A DNA stretch of 64,000 nt. It comes from Cupriavidus basilensis. Lineage in GTDB: Bacteria > Pseudomonadota > Gammaproteobacteria > Burkholderiales > Burkholderiaceae. The position numbers and the translations under genes are program-made. The stretch spans positions 1,550,001-1,614,000 of the forward strand of contig NZ_CP010537.1 in NCBI RefSeq assembly GCF_000832305.1, given 5' to 3'. A model generated the notes under the pieces. The model was not told the origin of the DNA. It worked only from the letters and a program-made list of their open reading frames with translations, and searched no databases. Shown piece by piece: positions 14,958 through 23,393 of this stretch (position 1 is the first letter of the stretch; each line of letters starts with the position of its first letter).

Positions 14958-15776
14958 ATGGCTCTTTTTGTTTTTGGTGCCACGGCGCGGCGATTGGCCA
15001 TGCTGCTGGTGCTATGCATGGCGCCGAGCGCCTGGGCCGATGCGGACGTCGGGTTGCTTGCGATGTTTGCCAAGGACGGGCTGTGGCGTAACGTGCAGGC
15101 GCGCTGCCTGGTGCCCGGCGCGCCGCAGCACCCCGATTGCGTGGTGGTGGACCGTGACAAAGGCTTTGTGCTCTACAAGGATGCAATCGGCCGCTCGCAC
15201 TTTCTCGTCATTCCGGATCATCGGGTGACTGGCGTGGAGGATCGCGGCGTGTGGGAGGACGGCGCGGCGAACCCGTGGGCATTCGGCTGGGACGTGAGAC
15301 GGTTTGTCGGGCGGGCACGCGCACGGCCGTTGCCCGATGGCATCCTGGGGCTGGCGATCAATGCAAAGGCGGCGCGCAGCCAGGAGCAGATGCATATCCA
15401 TCTGGACTGCATCAGCCGGGATGCCAGGGACTTTGTCGCTGGTGCGCGCGCGCGTATCGGCACCACCTGGACGGCGTTGCGGTTCATGGGCAAGCCGGTA
15501 CAGGCGGTTTTCGTGCCTTCGCCGCAGGGAGCGATGTCCATCAATCCATTCCTGCTCATCAAGCATCGTCTTGGCGAGGCGGCGTCAGCCGTGCCGGACC
15601 GGGGCGTGTTTGTCACCTATGTGGCGGATGCCGCGGACAGGGGCGGCTTTGTCATCGTGGACCAGCCGGTCGATCGTGCGGCTGGCAGCAACGGCCACGC
15701 CAGCGATTTCCTGGATCGCCAGTGCAAACTGGCGCAGGAGGACGTGCAAGAAGACGCGCCAGCGGCGCTTGAGTAA
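14958..15776 (+). CDS. cdh: CDP-diacylglycerol diphosphatase
   Basis: 272 residues. The enzyme splits CDP-diacylglycerol into phosphatidate and CMP at the membrane/periplasm interface. The N-terminus has a basic start and a hydrophobic stretch (MLLVLCMAPSAWA) acting as signal peptide or anchor. Family motifs visible are CVVVDRDKGFVLYKD, the loop around WAFGWDVRRF, and the HxHxD-like active-site segment MHIHLDCISRDARDF. Length matches the E. coli enzyme (about 250). The ATG at 14958 is the most likely start; an internal ATG at 15000 would also keep the signal peptide. Confidence 0.88.
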   Translation: MALFVFGATARRLAMLLVLCMAPSAWADADVGLLAMFAKDGLWRNVQARCLVPGAPQHPDCVVVDRDKGFVLYKDAIGRSHFLVIPDHRVTGVEDRGVWEDGAANPWAFGWDVRRFVGRARARPLPDGILGLAINAKAARSQEQMHIHLDCISRDARDFVAGARARIGTTWTALRFMGKPVQAVFVPSPQGAMSINPFLLIKHRLGEAASAVPDRGVFVTYVADAADRGGFVIVDQPVDRAAGSNGHASDFLDRQCKLAQEDVQEDAPAALE

Positions 15777-15865
15777 CCTCGGCTTCGAGGCTGCCAGAAC
15801 GGGGTTGCGCTCGCGCAAGCCGTTGCTAGAATGAATGTCCCCGATCAGCATGCAGGAGTGCAGTC

Positions 15866-16120
15866 ATGGCAACGTATCAGCGCGGCGATCTGTTCCTCGT
15901 CACTTCTGTTGAGGAATTGCCCTGGGGGCGTTACAGAGGGTTTGTGACCATGACCGAGGGCACGCAGACGCAAGCGTCATCACGCCACACTTGCCCCATG
16001 TGCAGGGACAATCCGCTCCAGGCCCATGAGGACGCCGATGCCGATGTCGAGTACGCCTACAGGCACTATCTCTCGGACCATATCGACTGGAGCGCCCACG
16101 CCGGCGATACGGAGCACTGA
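15866..16120 (+). CDS. Hypothetical protein with a CxxC motif, 84 residues
   Basis: A small acidic protein beginning MATYQRGDLFLVTSVEELPW, with a possible metal or redox motif HTCPMCRDNP in the middle and an acidic tail (HEDADADVEYAYRHY). CAGGAG precedes the ATG by eight bases. I do not recognise the family. It stands alone between cdh and the convergent pstS-like gene. The 75 bp after it contain two short direct duplications (GGGAACCC twice; GCTACCCGAACTC-type repeats). Confidence 0.6.
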   Translation: MATYQRGDLFLVTSVEELPWGRYRGFVTMTEGTQTQASSRHTCPMCRDNPLQAHEDADADVEYAYRHYLSDHIDWSAHAGDTEH

Positions 16121-16195
16121 GCGGAAACCGGGAACCCGGGAACCCGCTGCAGCGCAGGGCTACCCGAACTCGCTACCCGAACTCACCGCTCGCAC

Positions 16196-17239
16196 TCACT
16201 TCAGGTTCTCTCCCCAGTAGGCTTCGATCTGCTTGACCAGCGCGGGTGGCAGCGCCACGTAGTGCTCTGCCGCGGCGTCGGCCTGCCCGTCATTCAGTGC
16301 CCAGCGGAAGAACGCGAGCGCGGCTCTGGCGCCGGCGGGATCCTTCGGGGACTTTGGCATGATCACGAACACGGCGCCGGTAATTGGCCATGCCTGCATG
16401 CCGGGCGCGTCCGTGATGACCTGATAGAAGTCGGGGTGCTGGCTCCAGTCCGCGGACGCCACCGCTGCGCTGAAGCTCTCCCGCGCGGGCTCGATAAACG
16501 CACCGTCCCGGTTTCGCACGGCCGTGTAGGGCAGCTTGCGTTGCAGTGCGTAAGTTAGCTCGACATAGCCGATCGCCCCTTTGACATTCTTGATGTAGGT
16601 GGCCACGCCCTCGTTGCCGTTGGCGCCGACGCCTGCCGGCCATTTGACGGTGGTGCCCGAGCCCACGCTGCCTTTCCATTCGTCGCTGACCTTGGACAGG
16701 TAGTCGGCCCAGTTGAAGGTTGTGCCGGAGCTGTCGCTGCGATGCACGACCAGGATCTTTTGATTGGGGAAGTGGATGCCGGGGTTGATCGCGCCGATGG
16801 CCGGGTCAGCCCAGTTGGCGATCTTGCCCAGGTAGATATCCGCCAGCAGTTGGCCGGTAAAGCGGATCTGGCCCGCGGCTACGCCATCCAGGTTGACGAT
16901 CGGCACCACGCCACCGACAACCAGCGGAAACTGGACCAGCCCGGCTGCGCGTAATTCATCGGGCTTGAGCGGCATGTCGGAGGCGCCGAACGTGACATTG
17001 GCTGCCTTGATCTGCCGGATGCCGTTGCCCGAGCCGGTGGGCTGGTAGTTCACCTCCTGGCCGGTCTTGGTGTAGTAGGTGGCCGCCCATTTCACCAGCA
17101 ACGGATAGACGAAGGTGGAGCCCGCGCCGGTGATATCGCCCGCGTGCGCGCAAGGCGCACAGCTGGCGAACAGGCTGATGAGCAGACTGGTGAGCGTGGC
17201 GCTGCGTTTCACGTTTTGCCAAGAGAGGGTCGGAGTCAT
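16196..17239 (-). CDS. pstS: Phosphate ABC transporter substrate-binding protein (PstS-type), orphan
   Basis: 347 residues with a signal peptide (MTPTLSWQNVKRSATLTSLL and onward to CAHA). The mature start DITGAGSTFVYPLLVKWAA is the PstS signature; phosphate-contact segments GSGNGIRQI, FGASDMPL and HRSDSSGTTFNW are all present. It would bind inorganic phosphate in the periplasm. No pstC, pstA, pstB or phoU gene is nearby, so it is either a second receptor for a transporter elsewhere or a secreted PstS-like protein. The start has GGGAGG upstream. A Pho-box-like array lies about 180 bp upstream, but in the opposite orientation. Confidence 0.92.
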   Translation of the reverse strand: MTPTLSWQNVKRSATLTSLLISLFASCAPCAHAGDITGAGSTFVYPLLVKWAATYYTKTGQEVNYQPTGSGNGIRQIKAANVTFGASDMPLKPDELRAAGLVQFPLVVGGVVPIVNLDGVAAGQIRFTGQLLADIYLGKIANWADPAIGAINPGIHFPNQKILVVHRSDSSGTTFNWADYLSKVSDEWKGSVGSGTTVKWPAGVGANGNEGVATYIKNVKGAIGYVELTYALQRKLPYTAVRNRDGAFIEPARESFSAAVASADWSQHPDFYQVITDAPGMQAWPITGAVFVIMPKSPKDPAGARAALAFFRWALNDGQADAAAEHYVALPPALVKQIEAYWGENLK

Positions 17240-17419
17240 TTTGGAACCTCCCGGGCATGTCAGTGAACGGCGCACTTGGCGCACGTACGCCCGTATTGGA
17301 CGTACTGCATGTAACGCTGCAACGGCGTGGGCCGCCGCAGAGGTCACAGGCTTATCCTAGCACTCGCTGCCTTGTTACCGGCAAGGCGTTTTGCACGTGC
17401 GACGGGGCGGCGCAACGGT

Positions 17420-17463
17420 GCGTCATCGCGTTGTCATGATGCTGTTGCCGGACTGTCATGATG
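17420..17463 (+). promoter_or_regulatory. Pho-box-like array of four 11-bp units
   Basis: Reading the plus strand in 11-bp steps gives GCGTCATcgcg, TTGTCATgatg, CTGTTGCcgga and CTGTCATgatg; the PhoB half-site consensus is CTGTCAT plus four bases. The last unit matches 7 of 7, the second 6 of 7. It lies between pstS and the next gene, but points away from pstS, which weakens the case. Confidence 0.35.
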
Positions 17464-17476
17464 GCTTGCCGAGTCT

Positions 17477-18295
17477 TTATTTTTCCGCCATCCATCCCGC
17501 CACCGCTTTCACCACTTGCGGCTCGATCCCGTTGAACCCGTGGTAGGACATGGCCTCGCACGGGTCTCCAACGCTTTTGCCGCCGGCGAAATGGATCAAT
17601 CCGGCCTTGGGGGCTTTGGCCAGTTTGTCCATCAGACCTTGCACCTCGTCGTACGGGCACTGCTTGCAGCCATCTTGTTCGTGATGAACCACGAGCACGG
17701 GAATCTTGAGCTTGTCGAGGGCCATCGCCGGCACCTGTTGGCCGCGATCGTCGCGCAGGATGGTGGCGGTCAGCACGATGCCATCGGGGCCGCCATCGTC
17801 CGCTAGCCGGATCGCGGTGGACGCCACCGACTGGGTGCCGCGGCTGGTGCCGACCAGCCAGACGGGCAGGTTGGTGTGGCTGCGCATCCAGGCGATCACA
17901 GCCTTGGTGTCTTCGGCATGCTCGGCGGACAGGCGGAAGCCGCTCAGGTAGGGCCAGGACAGCCGGTCGCTCGGCGCATCAATGACGGCAACCGCGAAGC
18001 CGTTGTCGACGAAGAGTTGGCGCGAGCGCACCAGGAAATTGCCGGCACCCCAGGCAATGCCCCCGTTGGGGTAGATGTTCAGGCCACCATGCCCGCCCGC
18101 GTAAAGGATCACCGCGGCCGTGGGCTGTGCGGGCGCCAGATACAGGAAGCGCTGCGTCACGCCCGGGCGGGTCGGGATGTCAACGACTTGTGGCGCGGTC
18201 TGCGCGCGCGCAGCCAGGGTGCAGAGCAGCAGCGTGAGGCTGAGCGTGGCCTGGCGCAGCCATCGCGCCGGCGTGTTTGCTTGGTGGCAAGGCAT
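17477..18295 (-). CDS. Exported alpha/beta hydrolase (dienelactone-hydrolase-like)
   Basis: 272 residues with an N-terminal signal peptide (LRQATLSLTLLLCTLAARAQ). The nucleophile elbow is LVGTSRGTQSVAS with Ser151; the oxyanion region YAGGHGGLNIYPNG (65-78) and a C-terminal His252 in SYHGFNG complete a plausible triad. Four cysteines (for example DGCKQCPYDE) could form disulfides, which fits export. The substrate is unknown. Its start is well separated from the neighbouring regulator gene; transcription is toward pstS, 237 bp away. Confidence 0.82.
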   Translation of the reverse strand: MPCHQANTPARWLRQATLSLTLLLCTLAARAQTAPQVVDIPTRPGVTQRFLYLAPAQPTAAVILYAGGHGGLNIYPNGGIAWGAGNFLVRSRQLFVDNGFAVAVIDAPSDRLSWPYLSGFRLSAEHAEDTKAVIAWMRSHTNLPVWLVGTSRGTQSVASTAIRLADDGGPDGIVLTATILRDDRGQQVPAMALDKLKIPVLVVHHEQDGCKQCPYDEVQGLMDKLAKAPKAGLIHFAGGKSVGDPCEAMSYHGFNGIEPQVVKAVAGWMAEK

Positions 18296-18416
18296 GGGAT
18301 GTCTTCAGCGGGGTTAGAACTTCGAATTGGCTGGCGGGGTACGGCGGCTGTGGCTGCGCAGCAAGATAGCACCGGTGGCGGGGATGACCAATCCACGCAA
18401 ACACCAGCTTTGCCGG

Positions 18417-19085
18417 CTATGCCGCCTGCGCTGCGGCGCTGACCCGATACACGCAGCGCCGCGCGTTGCTCAGCAGATGTTCTTCGCGGGTGACGGTGGC
18501 TTGCGCGCCGACGACCTCCTGGAAGATCCGCAGCTCTGCCCGGCAGAACCCCTGGCAGGTCTGCGCAGCGGCGCAGATCGGGCAATGGTCTTCGATCAGC
18601 AGCCAGTCGTTGCCGTCTTGCTCAAGGCGCGCCATGTAGCCTTCGGCGCAGCGCAGCGCGGCGAGCGTGGCCAGCCGCTGCGGCAACTCGCCCTGGCCGG
18701 CGACGGCCGCCAGATATTGGGCGCGGGTTTCGGACTCGCGCTGGCCGATGAGCTTGTCCATGCCTTGCTCGCCGAACAACTGCCGCACCGATCCGATCAG
18801 CTGGATGGTGAGTTGCGCGTGGGTATCGGGAAAGCGGCCGTGCCCGCTGGCGGTGAGGGTCCAGTCCTGGCGCGGCCGGCCTGCGCCGCTGGCGCCTTGC
18901 TGGCGGCCCTCGATCAGCCCGGCGGCGAGCAGCTTCTGCACCTGCTGGCGCGCGGCCTCGACGGTGCCGCCCAGCGCCTGGGCGATTTGCGTGGTCGATG
19001 CCGCGCCCTTGGTCTTCAGCAGGAACAGGATGCGATCACCCGGAGACCCTGTAGGGTTATCCAAGTTATTGTTTGCATAATTCAT
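18417..19085 (-). CDS. HTH regulator with cysteine cluster (SufR-like, probable Fe-S sensor)
   Basis: 222 residues. The N-terminal winged helix (about 14-75, ILFLLKTKGAASTTQIAQAL) is of the ArsR/DeoR type. The C-terminal part contains Cys168, Cys171, Cys177 and Cys181 in CPICAAAQTCQGFC plus Cys211, a layout like that of the SufR family, which binds a 4Fe-4S cluster and represses genes when the cluster is intact. The gene is divergent from a RidA-family gene, with a 36-bp near-perfect operator-like element between them 7 bp upstream of its own start codon, implying strong autorepression. It is not next to suf or isc genes, so its targets may differ from those of SufR. Confidence 0.8.
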   Translation of the reverse strand: MNYANNNLDNPTGSPGDRILFLLKTKGAASTTQIAQALGGTVEAARQQVQKLLAAGLIEGRQQGASGAGRPRQDWTLTASGHGRFPDTHAQLTIQLIGSVRQLFGEQGMDKLIGQRESETRAQYLAAVAGQGELPQRLATLAALRCAEGYMARLEQDGNDWLLIEDHCPICAAAQTCQGFCRAELRIFQEVVGAQATVTREEHLLSNARRCVYRVSAAAQAA

Positions 19086-19091
19086 GGGTGC

Positions 19092-19127
19092 GCCCTAATA
19101 TCCAAAAACTGTCTTGGATATTAGGGC
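19092..19127. promoter_or_regulatory. Operator: perfect 14-bp inverted repeat with 8-bp spacer
   Basis: GCCCTAATATCCAA (19092-19105) and its exact complement TTGGATATTAGGGC (19114-19127) flank AAACTGTC. It sits immediately before the start codon of the SufR-like regulator and 130 bp before the RidA start. A related half-like sequence, TAGGGTTATCCAA, lies inside the first codons of the regulator gene (about 19051-19063). Confidence 0.8.
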
Positions 19128-19177
19128 AGGCGGGCGGTGATGTCGAGCCTGTCCTGCATCCGGCCAAGCCGATGATT

Positions 19178-19242
19178 GCTGTCTCAACGCTGTCTCAACG
19201 CTGTCTCAGTGCTGACTCAGTGCTGTCCCAGTGCTGTCTACC
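19178..19242 (+). repeat. Tandem repeat of about six 11-bp units upstream of RidA gene
   Basis: Units read GCTGTCTCAAC, GCTGTCTCAAC, GCTGTCTCAGT, GCTGACTCAGT, GCTGTCCCAGT and a partial GCTGTCTACC. The period equals one helical turn. The array lies between the operator and the ribosome site of the RidA gene, so it is in the promoter or 5' untranslated region. Confidence 0.85.
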
Positions 19243-19256
19243 AAGGAAATCGTCCC

Positions 19257-19721
19257 ATGCAAGCCGCTCGTACCCAACACGCATCGCGTCAGCTCGCCAT
19301 GCTCAATCCGCTTGGCCTCTATGATCCCAGCGCCAACGGTTATTCCCATGTGGCGATGGTCGCGCCCGGCGCGGGCCTGGTCTGCGTGGCCGGGCAGGGT
19401 GGGGAGCGCGTGGATGGCAGCCTGCCGGACAGCTTCGAGGCGCAGGTGCGCCAGGCGTTCGACAACCTGGGCGTGGCGCTGGCCGCCGCGGGCGCGCAAC
19501 TGCGCCATGTGGCCAAGCTGACCGTGCTGGTGGTGGATCACGATGAGGCGCGCCTGGCCGTGCTGGCGGCGGCGGTGGAGCGGGCCTGGGGGGACGCGCC
19601 CAAGCCGGCGTGCACCTTGATTCCGGTGCCGCGGCTGGCGCTTGACGGGATGTTGTTCGAGGTGGAGGCGCTGGCCGTGGCGGAGGGCTCGACGTCTTCC
19701 GCGTCCTCCGGCGCGGTGTAG
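19257..19721 (+). CDS. RidA/YjgF/YER057c/UK114-family protein
   Basis: 154 residues; the RidA core (about residues 14-140) includes NPLGLYDPSANGYSHVAMV, the strand GLVCVAGQGG, and the helix QVRQAFDNLGVALAAAGAQL. RidA proteins hydrolyse reactive enamine/imine intermediates from amino-acid enzymes, but the canonical arginine of true RidA (in a motif like RxxxEIEA) is replaced here by LDGMLFEVEALAV, so it may belong to an Rid subgroup of other function. The ATG at 19257 has AAGGAAAT upstream. It faces the SufR-like regulator. Confidence 0.85.
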   Translation: MQAARTQHASRQLAMLNPLGLYDPSANGYSHVAMVAPGAGLVCVAGQGGERVDGSLPDSFEAQVRQAFDNLGVALAAAGAQLRHVAKLTVLVVDHDEARLAVLAAAVERAWGDAPKPACTLIPVPRLALDGMLFEVEALAVAEGSTSSASSGAV

Positions 19722-19754
19722 CCGGTGCCAGTGCGCAGTACGCCGGTGTTGTGC

Positions 19755-20711
19755 TCAGGCTGCCAGTTTGGGTTGCCGGGATGGCTGAGGCTGTCCTGCC
19801 TGGGTCTCGCCAAACTGCGGATGTTGCGCGAACAGTTCGGCCACCCAGTTGACGAACACGCGGACCTTGGCCGACAGGTGGCGGTTCTGCGGGTACATCG
19901 CGGCGATCGGCAACGAGTCCGTAGGCCAGTCGGGCAGGACTTCGACCAGCCGGCCGCTTTCCACATAGGGCAGGGCCATGGCGCGCGCGATGCGGGCGAT
20001 GCCGTGGCTTTCCAGCGCGCAGCTCAGGTAGACGTCGCCATCGTTGGTGGAAATGGACGAGGGCAGCAGCATTTCCGTGCGCTGCTCGCCTTGCCCGAGC
20101 GGCCACGGTACTTCGCGGCCGGTGCGGTTGGACAGGTAGTTCACGGCCCGGTGCTGCATCAGTTCGCTGGGCTGGGCGGGCGTGCCGTTGCGCTTGAGAT
20201 AGACCGGCGAGGCGTAGAGCCCCAGCCGCAGCTGGCCGATGCGGCGCGCCACCATGGTGTCGTCCACCGGGTCGCCCACGCGCAGCACCACGTCCACGCC
20301 TTCCTTGAGCAGGTCGATGGGCTTGCCGTTGATGGTGAGTTCCATCTTGAGTTCGGGGTAGGCGGCAAAAAACTCGTGCAGCTTGGGGATCAGCACCAGT
20401 TGCGCCAGCCCGGCGGTGGTGTCCACGCACAGCGTGCCGCGCGGCGTGTTGTTCTGGTGGGTGAGGGATTGCTCGGCCTCTTCCACGTCCGCCAGGATCC
20501 GCACGCAGCGCTCGTAATAAGCGGCGCCGTCGGTGGTCACGCTGATGCGCCGGGTGGTCCGGTGCAGCAGCTTCACGCCGAGATGGGTTTCCAGGTTCTG
20601 GATCAGCCGGGTGAGCGTGGCCTTGGGCAGGTCCATGGCCTCGGCTGCGCGCGCAAAGCTGCCGACATCCACCACGCGGGTGAAGGCCTGCATTGATACG
20701 AGACGATCCAT
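19755..20711 (-). CDS. LysR regulator of RND efflux operon (BpeT/CeoR-like)
   Basis: 318 residues. The HTH occupies about residues 1-60 (SFARAAEAMDLPKATLTRLI); the effector domain follows, including IDLLKEGVDVVLRVGDPVDD. This is the subgroup typified by CrgA/AaeR-like regulators. It is divergent from an esterase-like gene followed by MexEF-OprN-type efflux genes, the same order as bpeT-llpE-bpeE-bpeF-oprC in Burkholderia, where the LysR protein activates efflux. The ATG at 20711 has AGGGGAG upstream; a GTG two codons earlier is possible. An imperfect dyad with GCATC/GATGC arms lies at 20957-20979, near the target start. Confidence 0.9.
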   Translation of the reverse strand: MDRLVSMQAFTRVVDVGSFARAAEAMDLPKATLTRLIQNLETHLGVKLLHRTTRRISVTTDGAAYYERCVRILADVEEAEQSLTHQNNTPRGTLCVDTTAGLAQLVLIPKLHEFFAAYPELKMELTINGKPIDLLKEGVDVVLRVGDPVDDTMVARRIGQLRLGLYASPVYLKRNGTPAQPSELMQHRAVNYLSNRTGREVPWPLGQGEQRTEMLLPSSISTNDGDVYLSCALESHGIARIARAMALPYVESGRLVEVLPDWPTDSLPIAAMYPQNRHLSAKVRVFVNWVAELFAQHPQFGETQAGQPQPSRQPKLAA

Positions 20712-21006
20712 GTTCACTCCCCTGGGTATGGAAACAAGCAGGTCTGGCTGGCGGGGCAGGTACCCGGGTGGGGTGCGGCCCAGCGTGGCTCATGACGGCT
20801 TGCGCGGATGCGCAGGTGCGGGAGTGGAGCACAAAATGGATGACCTTGCACAGCAAAGGGTTTCCCTGGCGCCACATGCCCGATTATTTCACCGGAGAAA
20901 CAGTGCATTGGTAAAGCCTCGCTTTATCCCACCTTCATCAACCACCATAATTCGCTGCATCGCAATATGCAATGGATGCGTCGCCCTCGCGCCGCACGTG
21001 ACCGAC

Positions 21007-21930
21007 ATGTCGCCCTCGCAATCGAAAGCCGCAGCAGCAGCCTTAGCAGCCGAACTGGCCGAGGGGCGCGTGACCGAGCATGAGGTGGAGAGCTGCGGGC
21101 GCACCATCACGGTGCGCTTGAATTACCCGCCGGGCTATCCGGAGGGTAAGGCGGCGCCGTTGCTGCCGTGGCTGATCTACCTGCATGCGGGCGGTTTTGT
21201 GGACGGCAGCCTGGAGAAATCCCAGCGCCTGGCGCGCTCGCTGGCGGTTACCGTGCCAGCGGTGGTGGTCACTCCGGCGTATTCGCTGGCCCCCGATTTT
21301 CCGTTCCCGGCGGCGCCGGAGGACGTGTTTCATACCGCCGAATGGGTGCTGCGCCATGCGCGCCGCCTGAAGGTGGACAAGCTGCGCTTTGCCCTGGTGG
21401 GTGAAGAGGCGGGCGGCAACCTGGCGATCGCGCTGTCGCAGATGCTGCGTGACCGCGGCTTGCCCGAGCCGCGCGCGCAGTGGCTGATCCGCCCGGTGAC
21501 CGATCCGTGCCTGCAGCACGCCTCGTGCTCGGTCGGGCAGGGCGGGCGCAGCGTGCCGCTGGAAATGCTCCAGCGCCTGGCGGGCTACTACCGCGATTAC
21601 CTGCCGACCCCGGCCGCCAGCGTGCATCCCTACGCGGCCCCGGCGCTGGCGTCGCGGCTGGCCGGCCTGCCGCCCACCTTTGTGCAGGTGGCGGAAGAAG
21701 ATGCCTTGCGCGCCGAAGGCGAAGCCTTTGTCAGCCGCCTGTGCACGGCGAGTGTGCCCGCGCAGGTCCAGATCATGCCCGGTGCCTGTGGCGCCGGCGT
21801 GGAAGTGTCCCACGACCGATGTCAGGTGTGGATAAACGAAGGCGCGCGTTACCTGCAAGGCCATCTTGCCGGCGACGACGACGCCTCACCCAAGGCCGAA
21901 CGCCAGACAGGAGCCAGCCCGCCCGGCTGA
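21007..21930 (+). CDS. LlpE-like alpha/beta hydrolase fold, probably catalytically inactive
   Basis: 307 residues of the hormone-sensitive-lipase type. The oxyanion motif survives as HAGGFVDG (60-67), but the nucleophile elbow, normally GDSAGGN, reads GEEAGGN (132-138), with Glu134 in the position of the catalytic serine. The C-terminal histidine motif is also missing (PGACGAGVEVS). It is therefore probably a pseudoenzyme. It is the first gene of the efflux operon, matching llpE, the lipase-like gene ahead of bpeEF-oprC and ceoAB-opcM in Burkholderia. The start at 21007 was chosen by homology; the frame is open further upstream. It has no signal peptide. Confidence 0.85.
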   Translation: MSPSQSKAAAAALAAELAEGRVTEHEVESCGRTITVRLNYPPGYPEGKAAPLLPWLIYLHAGGFVDGSLEKSQRLARSLAVTVPAVVVTPAYSLAPDFPFPAAPEDVFHTAEWVLRHARRLKVDKLRFALVGEEAGGNLAIALSQMLRDRGLPEPRAQWLIRPVTDPCLQHASCSVGQGGRSVPLEMLQRLAGYYRDYLPTPAASVHPYAAPALASRLAGLPPTFVQVAEEDALRAEGEAFVSRLCTASVPAQVQIMPGACGAGVEVSHDRCQVWINEGARYLQGHLAGDDDASPKAERQTGASPPG

Positions 21931-22073
21931 TCCCGCGTTACCAACAAGCCAAGCCGGCCTGCGAGCAGCAGGCGTACCGGGCGCGCCTCCTTGGCGCGCT
22001 CCGGCGGGGGCGTTCGTCCTATTTTTGCTTTCCAGTTGAAGAAAACCCGCAGACGGAATACGGAGTCAAGAAA

Positions 22074-23345
22074 ATGAATCAGCAAACTCGACGCACCATG
22101 ATTGCCCTGGCCATCGTCGCAGTGCTCGGCGCTGGCCTGGCCACCTCGATCTTCAAGCCCTGGCACGCTGGCGAGGCGCAGGCCGTGCCTGGCCCGGCAG
22201 CACCCGCCACCGTGGACGTGGCAGCGGCCCTTGGCAAGACCATCACCGAATGGGATGAGTTCTCCGGCCGTCTGGAAGCGGTGGACCGGGTCGAGATTCG
22301 CGCCCGCGTTGGCGGCACCATCGACGCCGTGCACTTCCGTGAAGGCGCGCTGGTGAAGAAGGGCGATCCGCTGTTTACCATCGACCCGCGTCCTTATGCC
22401 GCAGAGGTGGCGCGCGCCGAAGCCGCGCTGGCCGCCGCGCAAGTGCGTGCCGGCCACGCGCAGACGGAGCTGGCCCGCGCGCAGCGCCTGGTGCAGGACA
22501 ACGCGGTATCGCGCCGCGAGTTCGATGAGCGCGACAACGGTTCGCGCGAAGCCATCGCCAATGTGCGTGCCGCGCAGGCCTCGCTGGATGTGGCTCGCCT
22601 CAACCTGACCTATACGCGCATCACCGCGCCGGTCAGCGGGCGCGTATCGCGCGCCGAGATCACGGTGGGTAACCTGGTGGCGGCCGGTGCCGGCACGCCG
22701 GTGCTGACCACCGTGGTATCGGTCTCGCCGGTGTATGCCAGCTTCGAGCTCGATGAGCAGACCTACCTGCGCTATACGGCGGACAAAGCGTCCGGAGCGT
22801 CCGGTGGCGAAGGTGGCCAGTCAAAGCTCCCGGTGTTCCTGGGCCTGGCCAACGACGAGGACTATCCGCGCGAGGGCCATATCCAGTCGCTGGACAACCG
22901 GCTCGACACCAAGAGCGGCACCATCCGTGTGCGCGCCGTGTTCGACAACCCGGACGGCCGCCTGCTGCCGGGGTTGTATGCGCGCATCAAGCTCGGCGGT
23001 GGCTCGCCGCACCCGGTGGTGCTGATCAACGACCGCGCGATCGGCACCGACCAGGGCAAGAAGTTTGTGCTGGTGCTCGATGGCGCCAACAAGCTGGCCT
23101 ATCGAGAAGTCACGCTTGGGCCGTCGTATGAAGGGCTGCGCGTGATCCGCCAGGGTTTGAAGGCCGACGAGAAGATCGTGGTCAACGGGCTGCAGCGTGT
23201 GCGCCCCGGCATCACGGTCGCACCCAAGCCGGTCGATATGGCGTTCAAGCGCGAACTGGATCAACGCGGCGAATCGGCTGACCGCAAGCAAGCGGCCACG
23301 GAGAAAGCCACGGATAAGGCGGCCGACGCAAAGCCGGTGACCTGA
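22074..23345 (+). CDS. RND efflux periplasmic adaptor (MexE/BpeE-like)
   Basis: 423 residues. After a short cytoplasmic start and a membrane anchor (MIALAIVAVLGAGLATSIF), the barrel-sandwich half-motifs flank a long alpha-hairpin (about 95-165), ending in LNLTYTRITAPVSGRVSRAE, the lipoyl-type signature of membrane-fusion proteins. The C-terminal tail is charged. It links the RND pump to the outer-membrane channel. GGAG lies about nine bases before the ATG. It is the second gene of the efflux operon; a REP-like palindrome follows it before the pump gene. Confidence 0.93.
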   Translation: MNQQTRRTMIALAIVAVLGAGLATSIFKPWHAGEAQAVPGPAAPATVDVAAALGKTITEWDEFSGRLEAVDRVEIRARVGGTIDAVHFREGALVKKGDPLFTIDPRPYAAEVARAEAALAAAQVRAGHAQTELARAQRLVQDNAVSRREFDERDNGSREAIANVRAAQASLDVARLNLTYTRITAPVSGRVSRAEITVGNLVAAGAGTPVLTTVVSVSPVYASFELDEQTYLRYTADKASGASGGEGGQSKLPVFLGLANDEDYPREGHIQSLDNRLDTKSGTIRVRAVFDNPDGRLLPGLYARIKLGGGSPHPVVLINDRAIGTDQGKKFVLVLDGANKLAYREVTLGPSYEGLRVIRQGLKADEKIVVNGLQRVRPGITVAPKPVDMAFKRELDQRGESADRKQAATEKATDKAADAKPVT

Positions 23346-23393
23346 GCCGATCCGGCATGAGCCGCATGCGCTGAATCCGTCAAGGGTTTGCTC

